From positions 7,316,001 through 7,380,000 of the forward strand of contig NZ_CP047318.1 in NCBI RefSeq assembly GCF_009857135.1: 64,000 nucleotides of DNA, in the 5' to 3' direction. This document shows positions 1-6,828 of the stretch, one piece after another; within the stretch, counting starts at the first letter, position 1; every line of letters begins with the position of its first letter. This DNA is from Streptomyces sp. HM190 (GTDB lineage: Bacteria; Actinomycetota; Actinomycetes; Streptomycetales; Streptomycetaceae). The notes beneath the pieces were generated by a model. That model saw only the letters and a program-made list of their open reading frames with translations. It ran no database searches and had not been told where the DNA came from. Position numbers and translations under genes: made by a program.

Positions 1-285
1 AACGGTCCGTACGGAGTGAGGAGTGGACCAGGGGGCCACACTGACCCCGCGGGTCGGCCGGCACGGCGTGGAGATCCACCGGCCCGAGAAGGTGCAGCAG
101 AACACCCCCCGGCCACCACGAGGACGCCGTGGAACAGGCCCGCACCGACCCCCGGGCGGGGTCGACGCGCCGGGCCCGCGCCCTCGGCCCGGCCCGAAGG
201 CGCCTGCGCGCACTGCCGGTTGAGAGCGCACGCATCCGGAGGGTTTGGTCAACGGCCGGGGGGCCACTCGGTGTTCGAGGTGGCC
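1..285. other. Upstream region of gvp operon, no gene seen
   Basis: This stretch precedes gvpO. All frames open here are typical GC-rich shadows and none resembles a protein I recognise. It probably holds the end or 3' flank of an upstream gene outside the window plus the gvp promoter. The only structured signal I can defend is the GTTT/GGG element at 243-266. Confidence 0.5.
243..266 (+). promoter_or_regulatory. Candidate SigB-type promoter of gvpO
   Basis: GTTT at 243-246, a 14-base spacer and GGGCCA at 261-266 fit the GTTT-N14-16-GGGTAT/C pattern of Streptomyces SigB-group promoters, apart from the last bases of the -10. Transcription would begin near 272, leaving a short leader carrying GAGG (277-280) before the ATG at 286. 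The assignment is inference from pattern and position only. Confidence 0.4.
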
Positions 286-717
286 ATGTCGAACACATCC
301 AGCACGTCGAACACGCATCGTTCACAGAAAAGCCGGACTTCGCAGAAGGACCCGACTTCGCAGAAGGACCCGACACCGCAGGACGCGGACGAACCGGAAA
401 CGGGGCGGGAGACCTCCGGGCGTTCCCGGGACGAGGCGGCTCGGAGCCGCCCCACCCCCATGCAGGTACTGCGCCACGCGCGGGACCAGCTCGCGGAGCT
501 GACCGGCCTGGAGGCCGAGTCCGTGTCGTCCTTCGAACGGACCGAGGACGGCTGGGCGTTGGAGGTCGAGGTCCTGGAGATGGCCCGGGTCCCCGACACC
601 ATGAGCCTGCTCGCGAGCTACCAGGTGGAGCTCGACGCCGACGGTGAGCTCACCGGTTACCGGCGCGTCCGCCGTTACGAACGCGGGAGGGCCGACGCAC
701 GCCGTTCCGGCCGCTAG
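286..717 (+). CDS. gvpO: Gas vesicle protein GvpO
   Basis: A 143-residue accessory protein of the GvpO family, needed for gas vesicle formation, with unknown biochemistry. The N-terminal ~65 residues are a polar low-complexity arm with a QKDPTSQKDPT repeat. The conserved GvpO domain follows (PMQVLRHARDQLAELTGL to the C-terminus), with the family-typical pattern of a long helix then a strand-rich section ending in RYERG. I chose ATG 286 because GAGG lies 5 bases upstream; the frame stays open back to position 16 and a GTG at 271 is an alternative. First gene of the gvp operon, 96 bases before gvpA. Confidence 0.88.
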   Translation: MSNTSSTSNTHRSQKSRTSQKDPTSQKDPTPQDADEPETGRETSGRSRDEAARSRPTPMQVLRHARDQLAELTGLEAESVSSFERTEDGWALEVEVLEMARVPDTMSLLASYQVELDADGELTGYRRVRRYERGRADARRSGR

Positions 718-728
718 GCCGTCCCGCA

Positions 729-760
729 CCGGTGTCCCCGGACACGTCCACGGACACCGG
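729..760 (+). other. Stem-loop in the gvpO-gvpA gap
   Basis: CCGGTGTCC (729-737) pairs with GGACACCGG (752-760). An alternative hairpin GTGTCC/GGACAC lies inside it (733-746), so the two are mutually exclusive. It is the only sizeable hairpin between co-directional gvp genes. It could be a processing site or partial terminator that changes the ratio of gvpO to the shell gene gvpA. No function is shown by the sequence alone. Confidence 0.5.
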
Positions 761-813
761 CGACTCCCTGACACCAGCAACATCCGCATTCCCCAGAAGG
801 AGGAACGCCCGGC

Positions 814-1239
814 ATGACCGTAGTCCCGGCACAGCAGTCCGGTGGTGGAGGCGGCAGCAGCGGTCTCTACGACGTTTTGGAACTGGTCCTCGACCGAGGG
901 CTGGTCATCGACGCCTTCGTACGGGTCTCCCTCGTGGGCATCGAGATCCTGAAGATCGACGTACGGGTCGTCGTCGCGAGCGTCGACACCTATCTGCGCT
1001 TCGCCGAGGCGTGCAACCGGCTCGATCTGGAGGCCGGACCGCGCAAGGACCCCGGTCTGCCGGACCTCGTCGGTGAGATCACCGAGTCCGGTGCGCGCGG
1101 CAAGTCGAAGGGGGCGCTGTCCGGTGCCGCCGAGACGATCTCCGACGCCTTCCGGCAGGCACGCGACGACGGCCGGAGCGAGTCGCGGCCCCGGGCCCGC
1201 AAGGCCACCAGCTCGCGCAGGAGGGAGGAACAGGAGTGA
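814..1239 (+). CDS. gvpA: Gas vesicle structural protein GvpA (long form)
   Basis: Shell-forming protein of the GvpA/J family. The hydrophobic GvpA core lies at about residues 17-70 (LYDVLELVLDRGLVIDAF, then VGIEILKIDVRVVVASVDTYL), preceded by a Gly-rich N-terminus. At 141 residues it is roughly twice the length of classical GvpA. The extra C-terminal half is polar and ends in a basic RPRARKATSSRRR tail, as in other Streptomyces gvp clusters. ATG 814 has a strong AAGGAGG site at 797-803. The stop overlaps the gvpF GTG, implying coupling. Confidence 0.92.
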   Translation: MTVVPAQQSGGGGGSSGLYDVLELVLDRGLVIDAFVRVSLVGIEILKIDVRVVVASVDTYLRFAEACNRLDLEAGPRKDPGLPDLVGEITESGARGKSKGALSGAAETISDAFRQARDDGRSESRPRARKATSSRRREEQE

Positions 1240-1991
1240 GCACGTACGTCTACGGCATCACGGCGAGCTCGCACACCGCTCTCCCCGAGGGCATGGGCGG
1301 GGTGGGCGACCCGCCGTGCCCCGTGCGCATCCTCAAGGACGGCGGGCTGGCGGCGATCGTCAGTGACGCCCCCGAGGGGCTGCGGCCCAAGCGCAGGGAT
1401 TTGCTCGCCCACCAGAACGTGCTGAACGAGGCGGGCGGGGGCGGCTCCGTGCTGCCCATGCGGTTCGGCAGCGTCGCCGAGGACGACGCGGCCGTCACCC
1501 ATGTGCTCGCCGAGCGTGCCGAGCACTACCGGGAGCGGCTGGGAGCCCTCGACGGCAAGGTCGAGTACAACGTCAAGGCCAGCCACGACGAGCAGGGCGT
1601 GCTGCACCGAGTGATGAGTGAGAACACCGAGCTGCGGGCGCTGGCGGAGACCAACCGGAAGGCCGACGGCGGCACGTACGAGGACCGGCTGCGGCTCGGG
1701 GAGATGGTCGCCGGCGCGGTGCAGCACCGGGAGGCCGAGGACGCGGCGCAACTCCGGCGGGCGCTGGAGCGGGCTGCGACCGCGATCAGCGTGGGCCCGG
1801 ACTCCACCGGCTGGCTGGCCAACGTCTCGTACCTGGTCGACCGGAAGTCGGCCGAGGTGTTCCTGGCCGCCGTGGAGGAGGTCCGCGCGAGCCATCCGCA
1901 CGTCGAACTGAGGGTCAACGGTCCGCTGCCGCCGTACAGCTTCGTCGAGCCGGGCCCCGCCCAGCACGCGGAGGGGGAGGCGGCGCACTGA
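1236..1991 (+). CDS. gvpF: Gas vesicle protein GvpF (GvpF/GvpL family)
   Basis: A 251-residue GvpF/L family protein, a minor component thought to take part in early vesicle assembly together with the shell protein. Family hallmarks are the opening STYVYGI strand, the VLPMRFGSV segment around residues 72-80, the KVEYNVKASHDE segment, and a C-terminal LRVNGPLPPYSFV motif. The start is the GTG in GTGA overlapping the gvpA stop. GvpL (4565-5362) is a paralogue with the same fold and motifs. Confidence 0.92.
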   Translation: MSTYVYGITASSHTALPEGMGGVGDPPCPVRILKDGGLAAIVSDAPEGLRPKRRDLLAHQNVLNEAGGGGSVLPMRFGSVAEDDAAVTHVLAERAEHYRERLGALDGKVEYNVKASHDEQGVLHRVMSENTELRALAETNRKADGGTYEDRLRLGEMVAGAVQHREAEDAAQLRRALERAATAISVGPDSTGWLANVSYLVDRKSAEVFLAAVEEVRASHPHVELRVNGPLPPYSFVEPGPAQHAEGEAAH

Positions 1992-2034
1992 GCGCGCCGC
2001 GCGCACGGCGGACGAGGCCGAAGGAGGCGGGTGC

Positions 2035-2295
2035 GTGAGTCTGATCACCGAGGTGCTGCTGCTGCCTTTCGCACCGGTGCGCGGCAGCCTCTGGGCGGTG
2101 CGGCAGGTGCTGGCCGAGGCCGAGCGCCAGTACTACGACCCGGCGGCCGTGCGCGCCGAACTCGCCCGCCTCGAGCAGCGGCTCGACGCGGGCGAGATCG
2201 GCGAGGAGGAGTTCGACCGCTTGGAGGACGAGCTTCTGGAGCGGCTGGAGACCAGCGCGCGCAGGGGCACGGGAAACGGCGACGGGACGACATGA
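2035..2295 (+). CDS. gvpG: Gas vesicle protein GvpG
   Basis: An 86-residue protein of the GvpG family, an essential accessory factor. It starts SLITEVLLLPFAPVRGSLW, the family-typical hydrophobic N-terminus, and continues as charged amphipathic helix (EERLEQRLDAGEIGEEEFDR type), consistent with a coiled-coil. GTG 2035 follows GGAGGCGGGT (2025-2034). The last codons overlap the ATG of gvpY (ATGA at 2292-2295). Confidence 0.88.
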   Translation: MSLITEVLLLPFAPVRGSLWAVRQVLAEAERQYYDPAAVRAELARLEQRLDAGEIGEEEFDRLEDELLERLETSARRGTGNGDGTT

Positions 2296-2969
2296 TGAAC
2301 CGAGTGGGACTGGGCCTCGCCGTAGGGGCCGGATACGTCCTCGGACGTAGGAGGAAACTGAAGCTCGCCGTCGTGGTCGGGACCATGGTGGCGGGCAAGC
2401 GGATGAACCTCGGTCCGCGGTCGATCGCGGACCTGGTGTCCCGCCAACTGCTGGACAGCGCGCAGTTCAAGGAGATCGGCGACCAGTTGCGCGGTGACCT
2501 GCGCGGCGTCGGCAAGGCGGCCGCCGGCGCCCTGGTGGAACGCCGGATCGAAGGTCTGGCGGACCGGCTGCACGGCCGCACCGCCCAGGTGCGCGACCAG
2601 CTCTCCGGAGCCGCCCCCGAGCGGTCGGAGCGCGACGAGGACGCCCACGACGACGACGCGTACGACGAGGAGGACGAGCGCGCCCGGGCGTCCGGCGCGG
2701 ACGACGAGGACGGTGCCGAGTCCGGCGAGGAGGAACCGGAGCGCGGGCGGCCGGCTCCGGCGAGGAAGACCGCCGCGCGGGCCGCCGAGAAGGCCCCCGC
2801 GAAGAAGAAGGCCTCCGCGAAGAAGACCGCCGCCCCGGCCGCCGGCAAGGGCACGGCGAAGAAGGCGGCCGCCGAGAAGACGGCCGCGAAGAAGACCACC
2901 CCGGCCAAGAAGACCGCCCGCAAGGCCACCCGGTCGCGGGCCACGAGGGGAGGCGGTGGCGATGACTGA
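2292..2969 (+). CDS. gvpY: Gas vesicle cluster protein GvpY
   Basis: A 225-residue protein of the Streptomyces-type GvpY position. Residues ~5-60 contain a Gly-rich hydrophobic stretch (GLGLAVGAGYVLG), a basic RRRKLKL patch and a second hydrophobic run, suggesting membrane or vesicle-surface association. Residues ~115-152 are strongly acidic (DDDAYDEEDE, ESGEEEPE). Residues ~152-225 form a Lys/Ala/Pro tail of repeated KKTAAK-like units, like histone H1 or HupS tails. ATG 2292 overlaps the gvpG stop; ATG 2295 is also in frame. Function is unknown. The tail resembles a nucleic-acid or polyanion binding region, but that is inference. Confidence 0.82.
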   Translation: MMNRVGLGLAVGAGYVLGRRRKLKLAVVVGTMVAGKRMNLGPRSIADLVSRQLLDSAQFKEIGDQLRGDLRGVGKAAAGALVERRIEGLADRLHGRTAQVRDQLSGAAPERSERDEDAHDDDAYDEEDERARASGADDEDGAESGEEEPERGRPAPARKTAARAAEKAPAKKKASAKKTAAPAAGKGTAKKAAAEKTAAKKTTPAKKTARKATRSRATRGGGGDD

Positions 2970-4206
2970 GACCCTGGGTGCGGCGACCGGCCGTGCGACG
3001 AGCACGGCGAAGGACGCGACCGACACGGCGAAGGGCGCGGCGAACGGCACCCCGCTCTCCGACCTCGCCCACAGCCCCGCCGTCGACCACCTGAAGGAGG
3101 AGGCGCGGGAGTTCCTCGCCGTGCTGGCCCAGCGGATGCTGGTCGGTCTGGGCCGCAAGCTCGGCGAGACCACCGGCAGGCTGAACGACATCGCCGACGG
3201 CAACAGCCCCGGCTTCGCCGGGCTCGCCCTGGAGGCCGGGCGCAAGCTCGCCGGGGGCAAGGGTCCGCTGCGCACCGCCCTGGAGGTGGGCGCGGGCCGG
3301 GCCAAGGACAACGTGCTGGGCGCCCTGAAGAACCTCGGCGGCAAGGGCGGCCGCGGGGGCGGGGCGGGCAGCAGGCCGACGGTGATCCTGGAGTCCGTCG
3401 ACGTCGGTGTGCCCGTGCGCACCGCGTACGACCGATGGACCCGCTACCAGGACTTCAGCACCTTCGCCAAGGGCGTCAAGAGCGCAGGCCGGGCCGATGA
3501 CACCCACTCCGACTGGCAGCTCAAGGTCTTCTGGTCCAACCGCAGCTGGAAGGCCCGTACGACCGAACAGGTGCCCGACGATCGGATCACCTGGACGTCC
3601 GAGGGCGCCAAGGGCACCACGAAGGGCACGGTCTCGTTCCACGCGCTCGCGGACAACCTCACGCGGGTGCTGCTGGTGATCGAGTACTACCCGAAGGGCC
3701 TGTTCGAGAAGACCGGCAACCTCTGGCGCGCCCAGGGCCGCCGCGCTCGGCTCGATCTCAAACATTTCGCCCGCTTCGTCACTCTGAAGGGTGAAGCGGA
3801 GGACGGCTGGCGCGGGGAGATCCGCGACGGCGAGGTCGTGCGCTCCCACGAGGACGTGGTGGCGGAGGAGGAGCGCGAGGAGTCCCGTGACGACTACGGG
3901 GCCCGCGACGAGTCCCAGGACGCCCACGAGGACGCCGAGGACGCCTACGAGGACGAGGAGCCCGAGGAGGGGCCGGGGGACGCCGACGAGGCCACCGACA
4001 CGTACGCGGACGACGCGTACGAGGACGGTGACGACGCGTACGCGGACGACGAGGACGCGTACGAGGAGGAGCCCGAGGACGCCTACGAGGAGGAGCCCGA
4101 CGGCGTGGAGGACGCGTACGAGGACGACGTCGAGGAGGACAGCGACGGGGAACCGTACGACTATGAGGACGAGGAACGGGCAGCCGGGGGCGGGAGCCGC
4201 CGGTGA
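2962..4206 (+). CDS. gvpZ: Gas vesicle cluster protein GvpZ, SRPBCC domain with acidic repeat tail
   Basis: A 414-residue protein. The N-terminal ~130 residues are helical (VDHLKEEAREFLAVLAQRML). Residues ~140-275 form a SRPBCC/START-like domain (TVILESVDVGVPVRTAYDRW, later WKARTTEQVPDDRITW), the fold of coenzyme Q-binding and cyclase-type proteins. Residues ~295-405 are an extreme acidic low-complexity tail built from DAYED/DAYEEE units. ATG 2962 lies 8 bases inside the end of gvpY. Related SRPBCC proteins bind hydrophobic ligands; here the ligand is unknown. The acidic tail contrasts with the basic tail of neighbouring GvpY. Confidence 0.82.
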   Translation: MTETLGAATGRATSTAKDATDTAKGAANGTPLSDLAHSPAVDHLKEEAREFLAVLAQRMLVGLGRKLGETTGRLNDIADGNSPGFAGLALEAGRKLAGGKGPLRTALEVGAGRAKDNVLGALKNLGGKGGRGGGAGSRPTVILESVDVGVPVRTAYDRWTRYQDFSTFAKGVKSAGRADDTHSDWQLKVFWSNRSWKARTTEQVPDDRITWTSEGAKGTTKGTVSFHALADNLTRVLLVIEYYPKGLFEKTGNLWRAQGRRARLDLKHFARFVTLKGEAEDGWRGEIRDGEVVRSHEDVVAEEEREESRDDYGARDESQDAHEDAEDAYEDEEPEEGPGDADEATDTYADDAYEDGDDAYADDEDAYEEEPEDAYEEEPDGVEDAYEDDVEEDSDGEPYDYEDEERAAGGGSRR

Positions 4207-4568
4207 CCTTCCCGAGCCGAGTGCCCGAGCCGTACGGCCAGAACGGCAGCGCCAACCTCGCCGACATCCTGGAGCGTGTACTGGACAAAGGTCTGGTGAT
4301 CGCGGGCGACATCCGGATCAACCTGCTCGACATCGAACTGCTCACCATCAAACTGCGCCTCGTCGTCGCCTCCGTCGACAAGGCCAAGGAGATGGGTATC
4401 GACTGGTGGGAGACCGACCCGGCCCTGTCGTCGCACGCACGCCGCGACGAACTCTCCCGCGAGAACGCAGAGTTGCGCGCCCGGCTCGCCGAGCTGGACG
4501 ACGGCCGTCCCCGGCGCGGACCGGAGCCGGCCGTCGAGCGCGGCCCTGCCAGAGAGGAGCCCTCATGA
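4203..4568 (+). CDS. gvpJ: Gas vesicle protein GvpJ (GvpA family)
   Basis: A 121-residue GvpA-family minor shell protein. The core at about residues 19-70 (LADILERVLDKGLVIAGDIRINLLDIELLTIKLRLVVASVDKA) matches GvpA/J, and the following W-W-containing stretch (MGIDWWETDP) is typical of GvpJ. A short coiled coil (ELSRENAELRARLAEL) and a charged tail follow. The GTG start overlaps the gvpZ stop and the stop overlaps gvpL ATG. GvpJ is thought to form vesicle tips in other organisms. Confidence 0.88.
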   Translation: MTFPSRVPEPYGQNGSANLADILERVLDKGLVIAGDIRINLLDIELLTIKLRLVVASVDKAKEMGIDWWETDPALSSHARRDELSRENAELRARLAELDDGRPRRGPEPAVERGPAREEPS

Positions 4569-5362
4569 CCGGACTGCGCTACGTGTACGCCGTGTGCCGC
4601 CCCTTCGAGGCGCCGCTCCAGTCCCAGATCACGGGGGTCGGGGGCGCCCCTCCCCGGCTGCTGCGCCACCACGACCTGGTCGCCGTGGTCAGCGAGGTGC
4701 CCGAGCGGGACTTCGCGGAGCAGCCGCTGCGCGCCCACCTGGAGGACCTTGACTGGCTGACCGAGACCGCCCACGCCCACCAGAACGTGATCGACGCGCT
4801 CACCGTGGTCACCACGCCGCTGCCGCTGCGGCTCGGCACCGTCTTCCACGACGACAGTGGCGTACGGGTCATGCTGGAGGCCCGCGAGGAGGGCTTCCTG
4901 CGCACCCTGGACCGGCTGTCGGGCCGGGTGGAGTGGGGCGTCAAGGTGTACGCGGAACCGGAGTCCGAGGAGCAGCGGCCCCGGGAGCCGGCGAAGGCCG
5001 CCAGCGGGCGGGACTACCTGCGGCAGCGGCGGCACAGCCGGCAGGCCCACGAGGAGATGTGGGAGAAGGCCGACCGGTTCGCCCGCCGGCTGCACGAGAC
5101 CCTCTCGGAACGCGCCGAGGACACCCGGCTGCACGCGCCCCAGAGTTCCGCCCTTTCCGGTGCCCCCGGCCGCAATGTGCTGAACGCGGCCTATCTGGTG
5201 CCGCGCCGGGACTCCGAGGGGTTCGTGGAACTCGTGGACCGCACGAAGAACGAGGAGCCCGGATTGCGCGTGGAACTCACCGGACCCTGGGCCGCCTATT
5301 CCTTCAGCGGCGAGGAGACCGGCCGCGCCGACTCCGACGGCATGAGCGGAGAGAACGCGTGA
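4565..5362 (+). CDS. gvpL: Gas vesicle protein GvpL (GvpF/GvpL family)
   Basis: A 265-residue paralogue of GvpF with the same signature pieces: opening LRYVYAVCRPF, HHDLVAVVSEVPERDF, PLPLRLGTVFHDD, WGVKVYAE and C-terminal VELTGPWAAYSF. Between residues ~135 and 180 it carries a charged helical insertion (DYLRQRRHSRQAHEEMWEKA) longer than in GvpF. ATG 4565 is in ATGA overlap with gvpJ, and its own stop overlaps gvpS GTG. In better-studied systems GvpL is an interaction hub among minor Gvps. Confidence 0.88.
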   Translation: MTGLRYVYAVCRPFEAPLQSQITGVGGAPPRLLRHHDLVAVVSEVPERDFAEQPLRAHLEDLDWLTETAHAHQNVIDALTVVTTPLPLRLGTVFHDDSGVRVMLEAREEGFLRTLDRLSGRVEWGVKVYAEPESEEQRPREPAKAASGRDYLRQRRHSRQAHEEMWEKADRFARRLHETLSERAEDTRLHAPQSSALSGAPGRNVLNAAYLVPRRDSEGFVELVDRTKNEEPGLRVELTGPWAAYSFSGEETGRADSDGMSGENA

Positions 5363-5547
5363 CCGTCATAGAACGCCGGGAGGTGGCCCTCGTCGACCTG
5401 CTCGACCGGCTGCTCGCCGGCGGGGTCGTCATCGCCGGCGACCTCACCCTGCGCATCGCGGACGTCGACCTCGTCCGCATCGACCTGAACGCGCTCATCA
5501 GCTCCGTGAACGCCAATGTGCCCGCGCCCTGGGGAGGCAGCGAGTGA
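5359..5547 (+). CDS. gvpS: Gas vesicle protein GvpS (short GvpA family)
   Basis: A 62-residue protein that is almost only the GvpA core: ALVDLLDRLLAGGVVIAGDLTLRI then ADVDLVRIDLNALISSV. It has no N- or C-terminal extension, making it the smallest of the three GvpA-type proteins here. The start is the GTG overlapping the gvpL stop (GTGA). The stop overlaps gvpK. Presumed minor shell component. Confidence 0.85.
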   Translation: MTVIERREVALVDLLDRLLAGGVVIAGDLTLRIADVDLVRIDLNALISSVNANVPAPWGGSE

Positions 5548-5825
5548 CCGGCCGCAACCGTCTCGAACTGGAACCCGACACGGTGGAACGCGACCTGGTC
5601 AAGCTGGTCCTCACCGTCGTCGAGCTGCTCCGTCAGCTCATGGAGCGGCAGGCCGTGCGCCGGTTCGACACCGGGGAGCTCACCGAGGAGCAGGAGGAGC
5701 GCATCGGGCTCACCCTGATGCTGCTGGACGACCGGATGACCGAGCTGCGCGAGCGCTACGGCCTGCGGCCCGAGGACCTCAACCTGGACCTCGGGCCGCT
5801 CGGACCGCTGCTCCCCAGGGACTGA
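5544..5825 (+). CDS. gvpK: Gas vesicle protein GvpK
   Basis: A 93-residue GvpK family protein, an accessory factor required for vesicles. The signature is ELEPDTVERDLVKLVLTVVELLRQLMERQAVRRF, followed by a helical LTEEQEERIGLTLMLLDDRM segment and a C-terminal GLRPEDLNLDLGPLGPLL. GTG 5544 overlaps the gvpS stop. Last gene of the operon; the next gene converges on it 48 bases downstream. Confidence 0.9.
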   Translation: MTGRNRLELEPDTVERDLVKLVLTVVELLRQLMERQAVRRFDTGELTEEQEERIGLTLMLLDDRMTELRERYGLRPEDLNLDLGPLGPLLPRD

Positions 5826-5826
5826 G

Positions 5827-5872
5827 CCGCCCCGCGGCGGTTCGTCAGGGTCCGGGTCCGCGGATTCCCGGA
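5827..5872. terminator. Bidirectional terminator after gvpK
   Basis: Two small inverted repeats lie between the convergent gvpK and methyltransferase genes: CCGCC/GGCGG near 5827-5840 and TCCGGG (5851-5856) with CCCGGA (5867-5872), the latter enclosing the palindrome TCCGCGGA. No U-tract, as usual in Streptomyces. Confidence 0.45.
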
Positions 5873-5873
5873 T

Positions 5874-6695
5874 TCAGGCCGGCTTGCGGCAGAGAATCTC
5901 CCCGTGCAGTACGGCGAACCAGCCGTCCTCCTGCCGCCCCCAGTCCCGCCAGGCCGCCTCGATCGCCCGCAGTCCCTCCTCGGTGGCGTGGCCGTCCCCG
6001 GTGACCCGCTCGGCGTAGGCGGAGGCGACCGTGCGGTCCGCCCACAGCCCGCTCCACCAGGCCCGCTCCTCGGCGGTGGAGTACGTCCACGTGGAGGAGG
6101 TGGCCGTGACGTCGGTGAGCCCGGCCCGCAGGGCCCAGGACTTCAGCCGGCGCCCGGCGTCCGGCTCGCCGCCGTTGGCCCGTGCCACCCGCCGGTACAG
6201 CTCCAGCCAGTCGTCCATGCCCGCCGACGCCGGGAACCACGTCATCGCCGCGTAGTCCGAGTCGCGGACGGCGATGAGACCGCCGGGCCTGGTCACCCGC
6301 GCCATCTCGCGCAGCGCCTGCACGGGGTCGCCGACGTGCTGGAGCACCTGGTGCGCGTGGACCACGCAGAAGGTGTCGTCCGGATGGTCCAGCGCGTGGA
6401 CGTCGGCGACCGCGAAGTCCACGTTGGTCAGGCCCCGTTCGGCGGCCGTGGCCCGTGCCTGGTCCAGGATGCCGGGGGCGTGGTCGACGCCGGTGACGTG
6501 CCCGTCCGGGACCAGCGCGGCGAGGTCCGCGGTGATGGTGCCGGGGCCGCACCCGATGTCCAGGACCGTCATGTGCGGTTCCAGCGAACCGAGCAGGTAC
6601 GCCGCCGAGTTGGCGGCCGTCCGCCAGGTGTGCGAGCGCAGTACCGACTCGTGGTGCCCGTGCGTGTAGACGGCGGTCTCCCGTGCCTTCGGCAT
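5874..6695 (-). CDS. Class I SAM-dependent methyltransferase
   Basis: A 273-residue methyltransferase of the UbiE/Methyltransf_11 type. Motif I is VLDIGCGPGTITADLA (around residue 45), post-I D is in VTGVDHAP, motif II NVDFAVADVHAL, and motif III follows RPGGLIAVRD. Substrate is not deducible. I start at ATG 6695 (MPKARE) because GGAGAAGGGG sits just upstream; the frame extends to an ATG at 6740 without a ribosome site. Transcribed alone toward gvpK. Its promoter region holds an inverted repeat (6751-6769). Confidence 0.85.
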   Translation of the reverse strand: MPKARETAVYTHGHHESVLRSHTWRTAANSAAYLLGSLEPHMTVLDIGCGPGTITADLAALVPDGHVTGVDHAPGILDQARATAAERGLTNVDFAVADVHALDHPDDTFCVVHAHQVLQHVGDPVQALREMARVTRPGGLIAVRDSDYAAMTWFPASAGMDDWLELYRRVARANGGEPDAGRRLKSWALRAGLTDVTATSSTWTYSTAEERAWWSGLWADRTVASAYAERVTGDGHATEEGLRAIEAAWRDWGRQEDGWFAVLHGEILCRKPA

Positions 6696-6746
6696 GGCGG
6701 TTCCCCTTCTCCAGGTCCTGGGGGAACCGTACGCGCCCATGCCGAA

Positions 6747-6770
6747 TATTGAGACCGCCGTCTTGAATAC
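6747..6770. promoter_or_regulatory. Imperfect palindrome upstream of the methyltransferase
   Basis: AATATTGAGAC-CGCC-GTCTTGAATACT is an imperfect inverted repeat rich in A/T for this genome, about 55 bases upstream of the methyltransferase ATG. The 12-mer GAGACCGCCGTC (6751-6762) recurs inverted inside the 5' coding region (6669-6680). This arrangement suggests an operator pair, unproven. Confidence 0.3.
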
Positions 6771-6795
6771 TGGACGAGGGTGGTGGGGAGGGGAG

Positions 6796-6825
6796 CGGGC
6801 GGGCGGTCGGCGGACCGCCCGCCCG
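6796..6825. terminator. Hairpin terminator after the PAP2-DAGK gene
   Basis: A perfect 13-base stem, CGGGCGGGCGGTC (6796-6808) with its complement at 6813-6825, and a 4-base loop. It lies 4 bases beyond the stop of the minus-strand PAP2-diacylglycerol kinase gene and upstream of the methyltransferase promoter, so it should separate the two units. Confidence 0.7.
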
Positions 6826-6828
6826 GGG

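Noticed and set aside
2467..3927. A 486-codon minus-strand frame opposite gvpY/gvpZ
   Set aside because: It is antisense to charged low-complexity coding sequence, and the gvp frames continue the overlap pattern of the operon.
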